64,000 bases of DNA from Acheta domesticus (GCA_031308135.1 JAHLJT010000631.1:156629276-156693275), one strand, 5' to 3'. Counted from the stretch's first letter, positions 47,501-59,947 are shown. Notes: generated by a model from the sequence alone, not told the origin. Made by a program: numbers and translations.

Positions 47501-49198
47501 GAGTCCCACCCAGAGGCGTATCTAGGGTATGGCAGGCAAGGCTCGTGCCATGGGCGCCACTCACAAGGGGCGCTATTTAGCTTTCGACGGTTATGAAAAA
47601 AACTTGAAGGAATTATTATTCAATTATGGAATTAAACTTTACACAATAGATGAAATAAAATCTTTTTGTATTAAGTGTGCTAATTGTATAAAATGCTTAC
47701 AAAATACAAAACAATATATTTTTTAATAAAAGCAATATCGATGTTTGGCGTCATCCTCTTTACCACGCTGCAAATTTCGCCTGTGCAATCTGAGGAAGTT
47801 TGGGAGCTGCTCGCGTGTGAGTATATAATCGGTAGGCGTGTCATCGCCGGAATCGATAGTAGTGTTAGAAATGGTCCTCAGACGTTTTGACAGGTCGTGA
47901 ATCAGACTCACTCCACTCAGTCCAGGGAAGTCCCACAGTAACATGTGATGTGTGACCAACCATGTGCTTTCCAAACTGGCAATCTTTCAATATATATTAT
48001 AAATAAAATATGTATAAGTAAACTTATAATTGTTCAACATTGATCACACAAATTATTTGAGAGTTTTTTTGTCATTAGTCGTATTTCATAGCGCTAATAG
48101 AGGGATGAAAGTGCTGGAGTTTATCTGGCAATACTGTCTTTCTCATATTTTCGTTGGTTCATTTGGTGTGCGCGATCGAGAGTGCTACACGCAACACACG
48201 ATTCGGTGCGAAGAACTTCGTGAAATTTAGCTGCTAATTCCAGATTGTCGGGTAGGTAAGTCAATAATTTATTTTCGATAGGTTTTTGTTTTTTGTGAAG
48301 ACATTTCGCTTTCTTAAATTAAAGGGGTTTTTAACTTCACTTTTGTGGAAAATGGTGTTATCGACTTTAGTGGCATTATGTAAAAGTATTTTTATCGGCT
48401 GCAAGAATCTGAGATGACAATTTTTTTTTTATCTTCGACTTATGGACAGTGTAATTGGTTCTATCGGCACATGTAAATATTTTTTAAAACAAAAAGGTTC
48501 TATCGGCAATATTTATGGTGGCAACGTCTATTCAAGATCCTCACTAATGTTTCTCCTAAAGTAATCAGTTAAGATTGGCAATTTTTAAAAAAAATATGAA
48601 ATGCCAAATGTAATACTGTTCAACAGACTTCCATAATTAAAAATACTAGTAGTAAAATACTGCTCTCATTGGGAATGTAAGAACGTTTGCCAGTAGCACC
48701 TTCTAGATGTTTCATAGCGTGTAACTTGCAAAGGAAATAATTGTGTGAGAGTGACACAGAAGTGTCTTGAAGATTCCGGGTCAGAGTGTATTTCCAGTAG
48801 TGCTGAAATAAGTAAATTCTGATATAGAAACACCTGAATGCACAAAACAAAATAACAATGTTAATAGAAGGTAAGCACTAGAACTACGTATACGATAATT
48901 GTTGTTTTATTTCTGGCTTTAATTGACTTAATTAAAATTCGATAGGAAAATTGCAAGTTTATTAGTCTATATTTAAAACATCGAGCGAAGTTTTAATAAT
49001 CCATGTTTCTTTGTAGATGTTTTTCATCGATATCGAAAATCCTTTAGCGATAAATCGATGTTTTTGTAAAATTTGCCACACTAGTTGCTAGGGTTGCTAC
49101 TAGAAATATTTGTCCCATTTAATTTTAAAAAAATTCACATGTTAGAACAAAGTCATTACTAGTTTTAGAGTCATTACTACAATCAAAACATTAACAAA

Positions 49199-49433
49199 TG
49201 GCCCATCATTGCATTCCTCTTTTTATGATCTATCGATTGTTAACGAGAAAAATGCATAGTTCCATTTATAAACACAAAGACGAGTAATTTTCTACGAAAA
49301 TTAAAGTATTTAAAATATCTCTACCACATATTTCTTGCCCCGTGGTTCCACATTGTTGAGGCAAAACTACGTTTCGATATCGTAAAACAGTTTGGAAGTT
49401 AGGGGGGTTGGCCCATAGTTGGTGGAATACTGT
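49199..49433 (-). mobile_element. Half of a Tc1/mariner-like MITE, copy B
   Basis: Counterpart of 22,016-22,249. Confidence 0.5.
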
Positions 49434-49660
49434 ACCAGTAATAAGGCAGAAGTAAAAGATAAAAATATGAAATACTAATAAATAATAAGAAATCATTCAA
49501 CTCTCGGCTGTGTGTATAGAACAAAAATGGCAAACATTTTCGTATGAAGCCACTATTCTCCACCCAACGCCGGTTCAGCTAGGCCCTATCTGATTTAGCA
49601 GACGAGGAAAAAAAGAATCCGACATTAATGTGCATGATATTAAGGTTTAATTGCATTTTT

Positions 49661-50216
49661 GTTTACACCCGCATCCGAGACTATCCGCCTGAAGTTCACC
49701 CCGCTTAAAGGACACTGACGAAAAATTTGGTTTCTTGCTCGATATTGAGGGTCTATGTTACAAAGCGGATATAAAAGGAATCAAACAAAATGTACAAACT
49801 TCGCCACAGCAGCGATATTGATGTACAAACTTCGCCACACAGTTCTACAGCAGCGATATTGATGGAGAACAGCTGTACGAAGAAATTAATTGATTGCAGA
49901 TCAGTTCGATCTAATATTAAAATATCGCGGCATGAAGAACTTCTACAATTCATTGTTGAATATGGAGACAGTGTTTTTCCAAGTGTATGCATCGCAATTC
50001 AAATTCTGTTAACTGTTGCTGTTTCCTATAGCAAGTTGCGAGAGATCTTTTAGCAAATTAAAATTGATACTGTCCTATTTAAGAGCTTCAATGGGACAAG
50101 AGAGATTGTGTGATCTTGCTCTATTGAGTATAGAACGAGAAGAAGGCTGAGAACATTGACTTTGATTCTGTCATCGATGAATTTGCGGCAATGAATCAAG
50201 GAAAGCGCACTACTAG
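49661..50216 (+). pseudogene. hAT transposase C-terminal fragment, copy B
   Basis: Same fragment as 22,475-23,027 but broken by several one- or two-base indels: gaaattaattgattg, gtttcctatagc, gaagaaggctgag and atgaatcaagg all change frame relative to A. Either B has decayed further or contig 2 is less well polished. Confidence 0.8.
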
Positions 50217-50337
50217 ACCACACAAAAATTGTGATATTTTCGCTTTTGTGAATATCATGGTTTTTATTGTAATAAGTTATCTGAGTGCCATAATAAGTCA
50301 TCATTAAAGTAGTGCTACTGAATGGCAACAGACTTTC

Positions 50338-50505
50338 TCGTATTAGTTTTCTATTTTCTTTGGTCTGGCCTAGCTATTCGGAGTTGCCACATACTCTTGC
50401 CAGCTGCCATCTATCGCTGCCCAAAGTACAATTTTTTGAAATATTCTCAATTTATCGGTTTCCTAATGATATAACCGAAATATTACTTTAAAATATGAAA
50501 GAAGA
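50338..50505 (-). repeat. Inverse copy of the 17,120-17,310 repeat, copy B
   Basis: Counterpart of 23,120-23,290. Confidence 0.5.
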
Positions 50506-51559
50506 GTAAAACCTCGCCCTATATGGCAATTTTCATAGATAAATTTGAAGCCATGTTTAAGAAAATGGCGTTTAAGCGTTACTGTAAATGCAAAATTTAA
50601 TGCTCTTTTTCACAGAAATTCGGAATATACGTATGTATACGAGGAATTAAAAGATGTTTATAGAAATGTTTCGAAAGGCAACAATGGAAGTCAGCATTGG
50701 CTATAATATACAAATAACGAGAAATTAATGGGACAGGAAGGATGATAACAAGACAGGGGAAATAGTCTCAATTTTAACAGTGAATTAGCAATGGCACGAG
50801 AGAAATTTCCATTAAGATAATTGAAATTAAAGAATTATAAGCAGACCTAATATCAAGGAGTAGAGAGAGTGAGGTGCAAATATGTGAATATCCAATCAGG
50901 AGAAGCATGGACATTAGACAACGAGGAGAAAGGCACAAGAAAAACCAACAAGGAACGAGTTCGAGACGATACTGCGCATCTGTCAGAACAGTGAACGGCG
51001 CGGAATACAAACAGCCGGAACAGAACAGCTTGGACTTTGGTCGCGAGTAGACGGGTTGTAACGCAGTATGGAGGCAGAACAGCATTGTATTTGGTCGTGA
51101 GCACACGTGTGGTAAAAAGTAAATCGTGCGTAGATGTGACCGCGAATAATTTTGGAGAAAAAATTTTCATGAAACTAATATTGAAGTTTTTGGAAAATTG
51201 ATGGACGCAAGAATTGCGCCGAACGGGATCCGGCGACACATGGGATGCTATCGCCGATGGTCGGAGAAAAACAACGAAAAATCATCGTTCAAGTATGCTG
51301 AGGAAACGGAGAGGGAAGTGAGTACTGATTAATAATATTTCTAATAAGTAGGAAGACCAAGTTCTGTCATTAGTTTTAGAAGTTCAGATAAATTTGACGA
51401 TAACAAAAGTAAACCTGGCCATGTGTGAATGTAAGAAATCAAGGAGAGTGTGATTGTAAATACGGTGTGAATAAGAGGAGCTGATTAATGAAATATTTGT
51501 ATTCTTTTGTGTTGTGTGTTGTATTTTTGTTTTCTTTGTAACCCAAGAAATCATCATTA

Positions 51560-52090
51560 TCATTCTAAAGGCCAAAAAGTGCCTTGTCGCTGGCGCCATG
51601 ACATTCTGTCCTTCACTGGCCTTTTCATCTCTGCGTAATTTCTGAAATGTAGTTCGGTTTGAAGTTGATCTAAAATTTTAATTTTATGTTTCCCTCTTCC
51701 TCTTTTTCCAACTATTTGACACTCTAAAATTGTGTTTAAGAATTGATTATTTCTAAAAATGTGTCCAAAGAATTTTGCTTTCCTGTTCCAAATGGTTTTT
51801 AGTAGAAATCTCTTCTCCTTCACTTTCTCTAAAATTACGTTATATGAAATGTGTTCAGTCCCGGAAACCTTCAGTGGTTTTCGCCACAACCACATCTCAC
51901 AAGCTTCTAAACGACTCCTGTCAGTTTGTAAAAGCCTTCATCTTTCACATCCGTATAATAGGACACTCCAGACAACTTTCAGAAATTTCTTTCTAATATC
52001 CAAATTTAGGTTGTTATTTGTGAGCAAATTTATTTTGTTTAGGAACGACTTCTTTGCTAGTGTAATTCGCTTCTTATTTAAGCCAAGTAA
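51560..52090 (-). pseudogene. Non-LTR retrotransposon 3' end, copy B
   Basis: The minus-strand frame 51,895-51,560 is open for 111 codons and shows the usual end of an insect LINE RT ORF: WLWRKPLKVSGTEHIS, a KAKFFGHIFRNNQFL block, KRGRGKHKIKILDQL, and a stop. Upstream (to about 52,090) the homology continues in other frames with stops. 5'-truncated; the RT catalytic motif and the endonuclease are absent. Confidence 0.8.
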
Positions 52091-52408
52091 AAAGAGTCTG
52101 AAATTATAAATGTTTTTGAGAAGGAGAATCTGTTTTTGATTTCGTAGGGGTTGTTATTCCAAAGATTCAAATATATATTATAGAAAAGGGATTACGTTCG
52201 TAACATTTCGTCACCGTAATTTCATATGGACGGTTCTGTCGACCCACAAAAATAAATTTTGTGTAGCTCGCAACAATCTTCTCAGGTTTGATAGCGTAAA
52301 TAAACAAGGAACTGCTGTGTGCATTAAAGGGGGAGTGTAGCGGGGGATATCCCAGTTGTAAATAGGGGTTATTATGTATTATGTATCGAAAATACGGGTT
52401 ATTATGTA

Positions 52409-54125
52409 TTAACCTTTTAGCGACAGAGTTTTTTTCCTTCTGCACTCCGTGCGGTACCGACTTTTTTAGACGAATTTGCTTGACCCCAGTGGAGGTTTAA
52501 CTGCGGCGAGTGATGACAGCTACCCCCAAGTGTTGAAAGTCCTTGTTGATAGAGATTTAAAGGGCTTAACTAAGTAAGACACTATCCACTTTTCCTCTGC
52601 AAAATTAAGTAATATTTTGAGCAATGATCCTATTAAATTTTTCTACTAATTTTTAATTCTTTAATCCACCCACCCAGCCTGTGCAACGACGTTTTCCGCA
52701 TTTGATGTTTAAATTGCTTTTAAATTTAGTATGTTTCAAAATTTAAAAAAATATTTCCCACTTGCAAAGAGGTAACCTACATAATACTTTATAAAAATCA
52801 ATTACAAAGTTGGAATTTGAAGAATCTATTTTTCAAGTAAAAAATATTTTTAACATATTCAAAGTAGCCGTTTAGAATATTGAATCTATATAAAACTATG
52901 AAAAGTATGATTTTTTCAAAGTTTTCTAAGTGGTTTGGGAAAGTAAAAAAATAAAAATTATTTCTAAAAATGTAAAAGTAATTTATTTTCCTTAATTTTA
53001 TTTTAAATGCGTAAGAAATGTATTTCGTACACCATGGATAAAGCTAAATCGTAGTGGTTTAGTATCCTGAACGGAATCAATGCACGAAGATGGACAGCTT
53101 CATCGGAGCTGAAAATGTCTAATTATATTGGCATGGATCATCTTCCAGACTGGACACAGATGCACAGTCCTCTGTCACTGTCACTGTCACTGTCCAAAAG
53201 TAACTCAATTTTGCGAGTTGTTAGCGATTGTTCTGGACAAGCCATTTTTACTTCAACAAGCACAGGACCCAAGCGCAAGCAGCAACTACTTACAGAATAC
53301 GACTGCGATCGCCCGTGAGAAGCGTGGTCCGAGGCGGGTTTGTTATGACTGGAGTGTGTGACAGGAGATAGTAGACAGTGAAGCGCTATATATAAGTACA
53401 AGGGCCTAAAGAAGAATGCGCCCTAACAAAAGAAAAGCTTTGATGAGCTGAAGAGATATTTATATGGAACCACGTCTTTGGTTTATACCAATACAATAAA
53501 ATATTAAGACATTGCAAATAATACAATACAATAGATAACAAAATACGAAAAAGGTATATTTATTGCACTGATATAAACTTGATTTTACCTTATTTTTATC
53601 TGCTACTGTGGAAAAAATATCTTTCTAATACAATTTAATTATTACATACGAAGTTAAAAGAATATATTATGGAACAAATTTGTGAAAGTTATATGTACAT
53701 GCCCCATGAAACCCAAATTCCGTTATAAATTGCACACAGAAATTATCTCTTCTGTTCTTACTGTGGTATGTGAACTTATTATGATTTTATTGCCGTTAAA
53801 GCGGCGTCCCCAGGTGAATATTGAATGGCGATCAACATTCTCCTATGTTTCTCAAGCTGCGGCGCACTGTAGAAGCATGAAAAGACCGAGCAGCCCACGC
53901 TCCCTTTCGCGCCTCAAGACCGTACTCCGTCAACACATCCCTGCCGGATGGCGTAGGCCGGAGAGCCGAACGTGAGAATCGCCGCGCCGCTGCTTGTCAC
54001 CCGTCAGCAAGCGATAGATAAGAGCCGTCGCACGCCTCTTGAGGTCAAGCGAAAAATATCCCCATTGGTACCGCTGGGTTGAAATGCTCTGGGAAACCTC
54101 TTCCCATTAGTCTTTAAAAGGTTAA
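52409..54125 (-). mobile_element. piggyBac-family element PB-1, copy B, intact length
   Basis: TTAA at both ends (52,409-52,412; 54,122-54,125), ends CCTTTTAGCGAC and the inverse of CCTTTTAAAGAC. Length 1,717 bp. Minus strand carries only the short acidic N-terminal piece (near 53,138-53,262) after a TATATATA motif. Non-autonomous. Confidence 0.85.
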
Positions 54126-54237
54126 ATAAATTAGAGAATAGTTGGGATGAATGGAAAGAAAATGAATAAAAATATTACTAAACCACTGTTCAAAGGAGAT
54201 CCATTTCAGTATTTGTATAAGTAATAAAGTATTCTTA

Positions 54238-55941
54238 TTAACCTTTTAGCGACCGAGTTTTTTCCTTCTGCACTCCGTGCGGTACCGACTTTTTTAAATA
54301 GACGAATTTGCTTGACCCCGGTGGAGGTTTAACTGCGGCGAGTGATGACAGCATACCCCCAAGTGTTGAAAGTCCTTGTTGATAGAGATTTAAAGGGCTT
54401 AACTAAGTAAGACAGTATCCACTTTTCCTCTGCAAAATTAAGTAATATTTTGAGCAATGATCCTATTAATTTTTTCTACTAATTTTCATTCTTTACTCCA
54501 CCCACCCAGCCTGTGCAACGAAGTTTTCCGCATTTGATATTTAAATTGCTTTTAAATTTAGTATGTTTCAAAATTTAAAAAAATATTTCCCACTTGCAAA
54601 GAGGTTACCTATATAATACTTTATTAAAATTAATTACATAGTTGGAATTTGAAGAATCTATTTTTCAAAAAATAAAATGTTTAACATATTCAAAGTATTC
54701 GTTTAGGATATTGAATCTATATAAAACTATGAAAAGTATGATTTTTTTCCAAGTTTTCTAAGTGATTTGGGAAAGTAAAAAAATAAAAATTAATTCTAAA
54801 AATGTAAAAGTATTTTATTTTTCTTAAATTAATTTTAAATGCGTAAGAAATGTATTTCGTACACCAGGGATAAAGCTAAATCGTAGTGATTTAGTATCTT
54901 GAACCTAATCAATGCACGAAGATGGACAGCTTGATCGGAGGTGAAAATGTTTAATTATATTGGCATGGATCATCTTCCAGACTGGACACAGATGCACAGT
55001 CACTGTCACTGTCCAAAAGTAACTCAATTTTGCGAGTTATTAGCGATTGTTCTCGACAAGCCATTTCTACTTCAAAAAGCACAGGACCAAGCGCAAGCAG
55101 CAACTACTTACAGAATACGACTGCGATCGCCCGTGAGAAGCGTGGGCCGAGGCGGGTTTGTTATGACTGGGGTGTGTGACAGGAGATAGTAGACAGTGAA
55201 GCGCTATATATAAGTACAAGGGCCTAAAGAAGAATGCGCCCTAACAAAAGAAAAGCTTTGATGAGCTGAAGAGATATTTATATGGAACCACGTCTTTGGT
55301 TTATGCCAATACAATAAAATATTAAGACATTGCAAATAATACAATACAATAGATAACAAAATATGAAACGATATATTTATTGCACTGATATAAACTTGAT
55401 TTTACCGTATTGTTATCTGCTACTGTAGAAAAAATATATTTCTAATACAATTTAATTATTACATACAAAGTTAAAAGAATATATTATGGAACAAATTTGT
55501 GAAAGTTATATGTACATGCCCCATGAAACCCAAATTCCGTTATAAATTGCACACAGAAATCATCTCTTCTGTTCTTACTGTGGTATGTGAACTTATTATA
55601 ATTTTATTGCCGTTAGAGCGGCGTCTCCAGGCGAATGTTGAATGGCGATCAACATTCGCCTATGTTTCTCAAGCTGCGGCGCACTGTAGAAGCATGAAAA
55701 GTCAGAGCAGCCCCACGCTCCCTTTCGCGCCTCAAGACCGTACTCCGTCAACACATCCCTGCCGGATGGCGTAGGCCGGAGCGCGGAACGTGAGAATCGC
55801 CGCGCCGCTGCTTGTCACCCGTCAACAAGCGATAGATAAGAGCCGTCGGACGCCTCCGGAGGTCAAGCGAAAAATATCCCATTGGTACCGCTGGGTTGAA
55901 ATGCTCTGGGAAACCTCTTCCCATTAGTCTTTTAAAGTTAA
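54238..55941 (-). mobile_element. piggyBac-family element PB-2, only in copy B
   Basis: TTAA at 54,238-54,241 and 55,938-55,941; 1.7 kb, same family and orientation as PB-1, 113 bp downstream of it. Copy A has the intact single TTAA at 37,423-37,426 with the same flanks. It differs from PB-1 at scattered positions (for example fewer CACTGT units at 55,000), so it is a separate insertion and not a tandem duplication of PB-1. Confidence 0.9.
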
Positions 55942-56214
55942 GAGTTGTCATTTTAGTTTATGAAGTCATTTTCATAAATTTATTTTTGTAAATGTTCATA
56001 AGTTGATAATATATTTTTAAAATAGTAACATTTTCGTCAATTATTTTCGAGATAATTTTTTTATGAAACTTTTTGAAATTAATCAGAATCTTATTGACAT
56101 TAGTGCAAGCATCCTAAAACAAATAACAACCCTAACTTGAAGTATCCTGAAAGGGGCGCAAATTCTATGCTTGCCATGGGCGCCGGAATACCTAGATACG
56201 CCTCTGGTCCCACC

Positions 56215-56272
56215 TTTCCTCTTCGTTATTTGACTCGCTCAAAGTCTCACTATGCTCTCCCATGTGACTCAT
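56215..56272 (-). pseudogene. Possible start of the retroelement-like ORF
   Basis: On the minus strand an ATG at 56,272 opens a frame (MSHMGEHSETLSESNN) that runs into the hAT target site at 56,214. The counterpart on the other side of the hAT is the frame remnant near 47,500-47,200. The hAT therefore probably landed in this ORF. In copy A the same place (near 37,905) is disrupted by small indels. Confidence 0.35.
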
Positions 56273-56479
56273 ATTTCTCCTGTTTTCAACCCTTTCATTC
56301 GAAATGACGACAAAAAGTTATTACTTTATCCTAAAATAATTATACCGCACTCCCTACGTGCACTCACTTATAAACACTGTCCCTGATTCACTGCAACTAC
56401 ACTGTTTCACATTACCACACTGTTGTTCAAGTTAACTGGCACTTCAACCGATCTGAGAGGCGCTTTCATTTAACTTGAG

Positions 56480-56770
56480 TTGATTTGCTCACTTTCAAAA
56501 ACATCGCCGCCAATACAGGATCCTGGCAGGTTTGCCAATTATGTGACGTCGCTCCCATGACCTGGGTGAACGCACATATTTATTTTTCCCCTATCCCGGG
56601 TAAGGATGGGATCCAGGTTTTGCTCAGGAATGCCACCATTTAAATGGGTCGAGGGTCCAGAACATGTAATTTTTTGTTTAAAGAAAAAAAAGTTAACAAA
56701 CATTTATTCCATTTTTCCAAGGTGATATAACAAATATGAAAAAAGTAAATAAACACAAGCGCGTCTATGG
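56480..56770. other. Unique right flank start, possible retroelement leader
   Basis: First sequence beyond the duplicated segment. On the minus strand it would be the leader or LTR region of the retroelement-like ORF, but no TG...CA boundary or primer-binding site could be fixed. Confidence 0.25.
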
Positions 56771-56771
56771 G

Positions 56772-58592
56772 ATGCGTTTGCGAATCCATACTAGTAACGT
56801 ATAGAGAAATATTACAAATGGACATGGAATTATAATCGCGTTATGCCGAGGAAGGAAGCAAATGCCATTGCCAGATTCAACAAAAATGGAACTTGGAATG
56901 GATTCTGGACGACGTTCAAGAGAGCAGAGGACATATGAAAGGAAAGAGATTAAACAGAGGACATGTTAAATTATTTATTGTAGGAAGATCAAGTTTTAGA
57001 GTAAATTAAGATTTCTACATGAAGATTTAAAAAGGATAATGGCCATGCATGCAAGGAAGAAGAGGGATCTAGAATAAGAATAATACACAATAATAATGCG
57101 GGTTTCGTGATAATGTTTTTGAAATTTGTTGTACTTATCAAATGTAATGTTTGGATGTAAAATGCGTGTTTACAGCAGAATATAGATGGCAATTTTGTTA
57201 AACTAAGTAAGTATATATTAAACTAAATAAGTATTCCTGGGTAATAGTAAAGATAGTTCCCAATCCCCCTGAAGAAAGAAACAGAAATCTGTCATATCCG
57301 AATATCTGTAAAGACGGTCTATCTGACTCACTAACAATTTTTTTCATGACGAGGCAACATCAATATATTCTTCGGACTATTGTCGGGTGAAATATTAAAT
57401 GGAAAATTGGGCATATACCCCCGTCAGAATATTTCAAGAGAGCAGAAATTAAGGTAATGTGAGAAAGAAGTTTGTGTGATAAATGAACTAACAATAAGAT
57501 CAACCGAGAAGAGGAAAAGGTATGTCACCTAGACATTTATACAATAAACTGAAAACTAAAACTACGTTATTAGTGAAAAGAAAGAATCAAATGTCTGTAA
57601 CGAGGGAATATTTTCTGTAAATGTTAGTAGTTTCATGATCTGCTGTAATTTTATTATTCATGTAAATGAGTGATTAATACTAGTTTCATTTGTGCAATAC
57701 AGAAGCTTATATTATTAATTTTTTAAGTATAGTAATTTTATTTAATCATATTAAACATTTTTTCACCATTCGTTCTGTTTTCGGTACATTCTAAAGTACA
57801 GATCCATTTCCCGAGAATTAGTGAATAAAGAAACTATTGTGCTGATGTACTGTGAAAAGGTCGAGCAGATTTAGAAGATAATATTCCTGTACCTCAAAAT
57901 ATTAACGTTGTAGGAAGACGCTTAAAAAATTTGAACTTTAGCAGTCGGTAGTGGGAATGTCGCGCCTGCCGCCACATCGCGGAAGCGTCCTTGATTGGGC
58001 CTGCACCAACGTTGCTGCGCCTGCCGCCGCCACTGCCAACGCCACCATCGACGCGTCATACCAAAGACATCTTCATCTCGACACGCCTCCCGGCGGGGCT
58101 TACAACGACGTTGCGCCGCACCGGCCGTCGTCGCGTCCCGTAGACGCACTTGAGTTTATTTATTTTTTTCTTGCCCCTGACTTTCAAAAACATTATCACG
58201 AAACCCGCATTATTATTGTGTATTATTCTGTTTTTAGATCCCTCTCCTTGCTTGCATGCATGGCCATTATCCTTTTTAAGTCTTCATGTAGAATTCGCAA
58301 TTTACTCCAAAAACTTGATCTTCCTAATATGATTCCATGATCTTCCATGATATTCCATGATAAATAATTTAACATGTCCTCTGTTTAATCTCTTTCCTTT
58401 CATATGTCTTCTGCTCTCTTGAACGTCGTCCAGTATCCATTCCAAGTTCCATTTTTATTGAATCTGGTCCCGACCAATGGCATTTGCTTCCTCCGCATAT
58501 CGCGATTCTAATTCCATGTCTATTTGTAACATTTCCCTTCACGTTGCTGGTTCGTAAAGCCATAGTAAAGTATTACGGATTCGCAAACGCGT
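56772..58592. mobile_element. ~1.8-kb element with ~380-bp inverted arms
   Basis: Left arm 56,772-57,126 and right arm 58,182-58,592 are inverted copies, with shared blocks such as gcgtttgcgaatcc, gacatggaatta, ggacgacgttcaagagagca and gggtttcgtgataatgttttt. The ~1-kb spacer ends in a GC-rich block (57,940-58,150) with an open frame rich in Pro/Ala that I do not recognise. Target duplications were not found. Foldback or MITE-like element. Confidence 0.6.
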
Positions 58593-58599
58593 CTCTGCA

Positions 58600-59150
58600 T
58601 CAGAATACTACCGCGTCAGAACATCCTCTGCATCACCGCATCAAAATATCCTCTGCCTGTTTGTTTTTCTTGCGCGCTCTTCATCTGTCTCCTTCCCTCA
58701 GTGAGATCGAACCCACATACGTTTCTCCTTCGTATTAGTGCACAGGCCATTCCATTTCTCGCACACATTGTATTTCCTGATTAGTCACGGACACTCTAAA
58801 CAGTATTTGTTTCTTTGAGTTTTTTGGTTATTGATTTGTAACAATTTTCCTAATTTACTTTCTCTCTCACGGAAATTGCTCATGTGTCTTTTTAGTGTTT
58901 TATTTATCAATATATTCCTTATTTTCTGCACTACCAAATTGTGACGCCATTCCCTTGTATTCTGACTAGTTAATATTCGATCCTTTACTTCTCTTCTGTC
59001 CCCGTTGTTGCTGTCGTTCTGTTCATATATTTATCCGATTTTGTTGTTTCTATGTAGACACCCTTGTGATAACTTATCACAATATGTTCTTTAAAGACAA
59101 ATCTTGAAAAATTCATTAATAATTTTTCAAAAATATGAGTACTTTTTTCA
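58600..59150. other. No recognisable gene
   Basis: Contains short 'cgcatcaaaatatcctctgc' type direct repeats at 58,594-58,650 next to the inverted-arm element; otherwise AT-rich. Confidence 0.4.
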
Positions 59151-59169
59151 GTTTCTGTGTGTAATATAA

Positions 59170-59720
59170 GCAATTTTAATTGTTTTTAGAAGAATTATTT
59201 TCTCAAAAACGGCACCAAAATTTGTTTTTAAATTATTTTTTTATATGTATGAAAGAATGGTAAACATATTGGGGCTAGTCTAACTCTCTGTATTTTCGAA
59301 AACTGAAAAAGTTACATTTCAAAATGACAAAGTTGAAGTTTTTTGTTTATATTTTTCTGTTTGTATATATTTTTTCTTTATATCCTTATTACTTATTTTT
59401 ACAATAACTTATGCTCTATTCTTTCCATTTGAACAGCCATGATACGTTTCAATAAAAATAATGTTTATTGAAACGTATATTGAGTGTTCAAAAGGAAAGA
59501 ATAAGACATAATTTGTTATGAAAATTGAAGATTTTTGCCTTAAACAAAATTTGTTCTAAAAATGCATTGTTTTAAAAAAGGTCCTGCACAATTTTTGTGA
59601 AGAAACAATTAGTTTTCCCGTAATTTCTGGTTGAAATCAATCCAATCTATAAAAAACATATTTTCTCAAAAACAGTTCAAAATTGTTTCTTTAATTTTTC
59701 CATCGAAAAGCAAATGACGC
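59170..59720 (+). repeat. Dispersed noncoding family fragment
   Basis: Recurring 'ttctcaaaaacggcaccaaaa' units at about 59,200 and 59,670 and 'aacaattagttttcccgtaatttc' match the interior of the copies at 15.8-18.3 kb. It is interrupted by the hairpin at 59,401-59,520. Confidence 0.5.
59401..59520. repeat. Hairpin: ~57-bp arms, 7-nt loop
   Basis: Arm 59,401-59,456 pairs with 59,464-59,520; the inner 15 bp (acgtttcaataaa / tttattgaaacgt plus neighbours) are perfect and outer parts carry a few mismatches and small bulges. Could be a very short MITE or a small-RNA hairpin. Confidence 0.75.
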
Positions 59721-59947
59721 TTTAAAGACTGGCACAGACAAATCTAGTCAAACACTTCCTTTGCAAATATATGCTGATGCACTGTGTCCAAACTTATCTC
59801 GCGTAAGGTACAGACAAAAGGTTATATAAAAAAATCGTATTTCTTTTGTTGTTTGAACATATTTGCATTGATAAGCGCATCACAAGAAAAGTTCTTAGCA
59901 CTTCAGGTGATACGTTTCCCAAGCTGCAACTTTTCTTCCATCTTTAG

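Larger units (their letters stand above)
47511..56206 (+). mobile_element. hAT transposon, copy B, with nested insertions
   Basis: Starts CAGAGGCGTATCTAGGG and ends with its inverse (cctagatacgcctctg), with perfect 8-bp target duplications GTCCCACC at 47,503-47,510 and 56,207-56,214. Contains the hAT transposase fragment at 49,661-50,216, the LINE 3' end and two piggyBac-family elements. Subtracting PB-1 and PB-2 leaves about 5.3 kb. Confidence 0.9.
39108..56479 (+). repeat. Copy B of large duplicated segment (contig 2 start)
   Basis: Collinear with 13,524-38,107. It carries the LTR-like insert (43,761-45,376) and PB-2 (54,238-55,941), and lacks the 10.4-kb element. Its first ~2.5 kb has many extra single-base indels against A. 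Confidence 0.95.

Noticed and set aside
50774..51239. 110- and 128-codon minus-strand frames
   Set aside because: The copy A counterparts (23,586-24,052) are interrupted and the residues match no family; likely chance frames.
52409..55941. PB-1 and PB-2 as a simple tandem duplication
   Set aside because: Each has its own TTAA pair, 113 bp of ordinary flank separates them, and copy A shows the empty site of PB-2.
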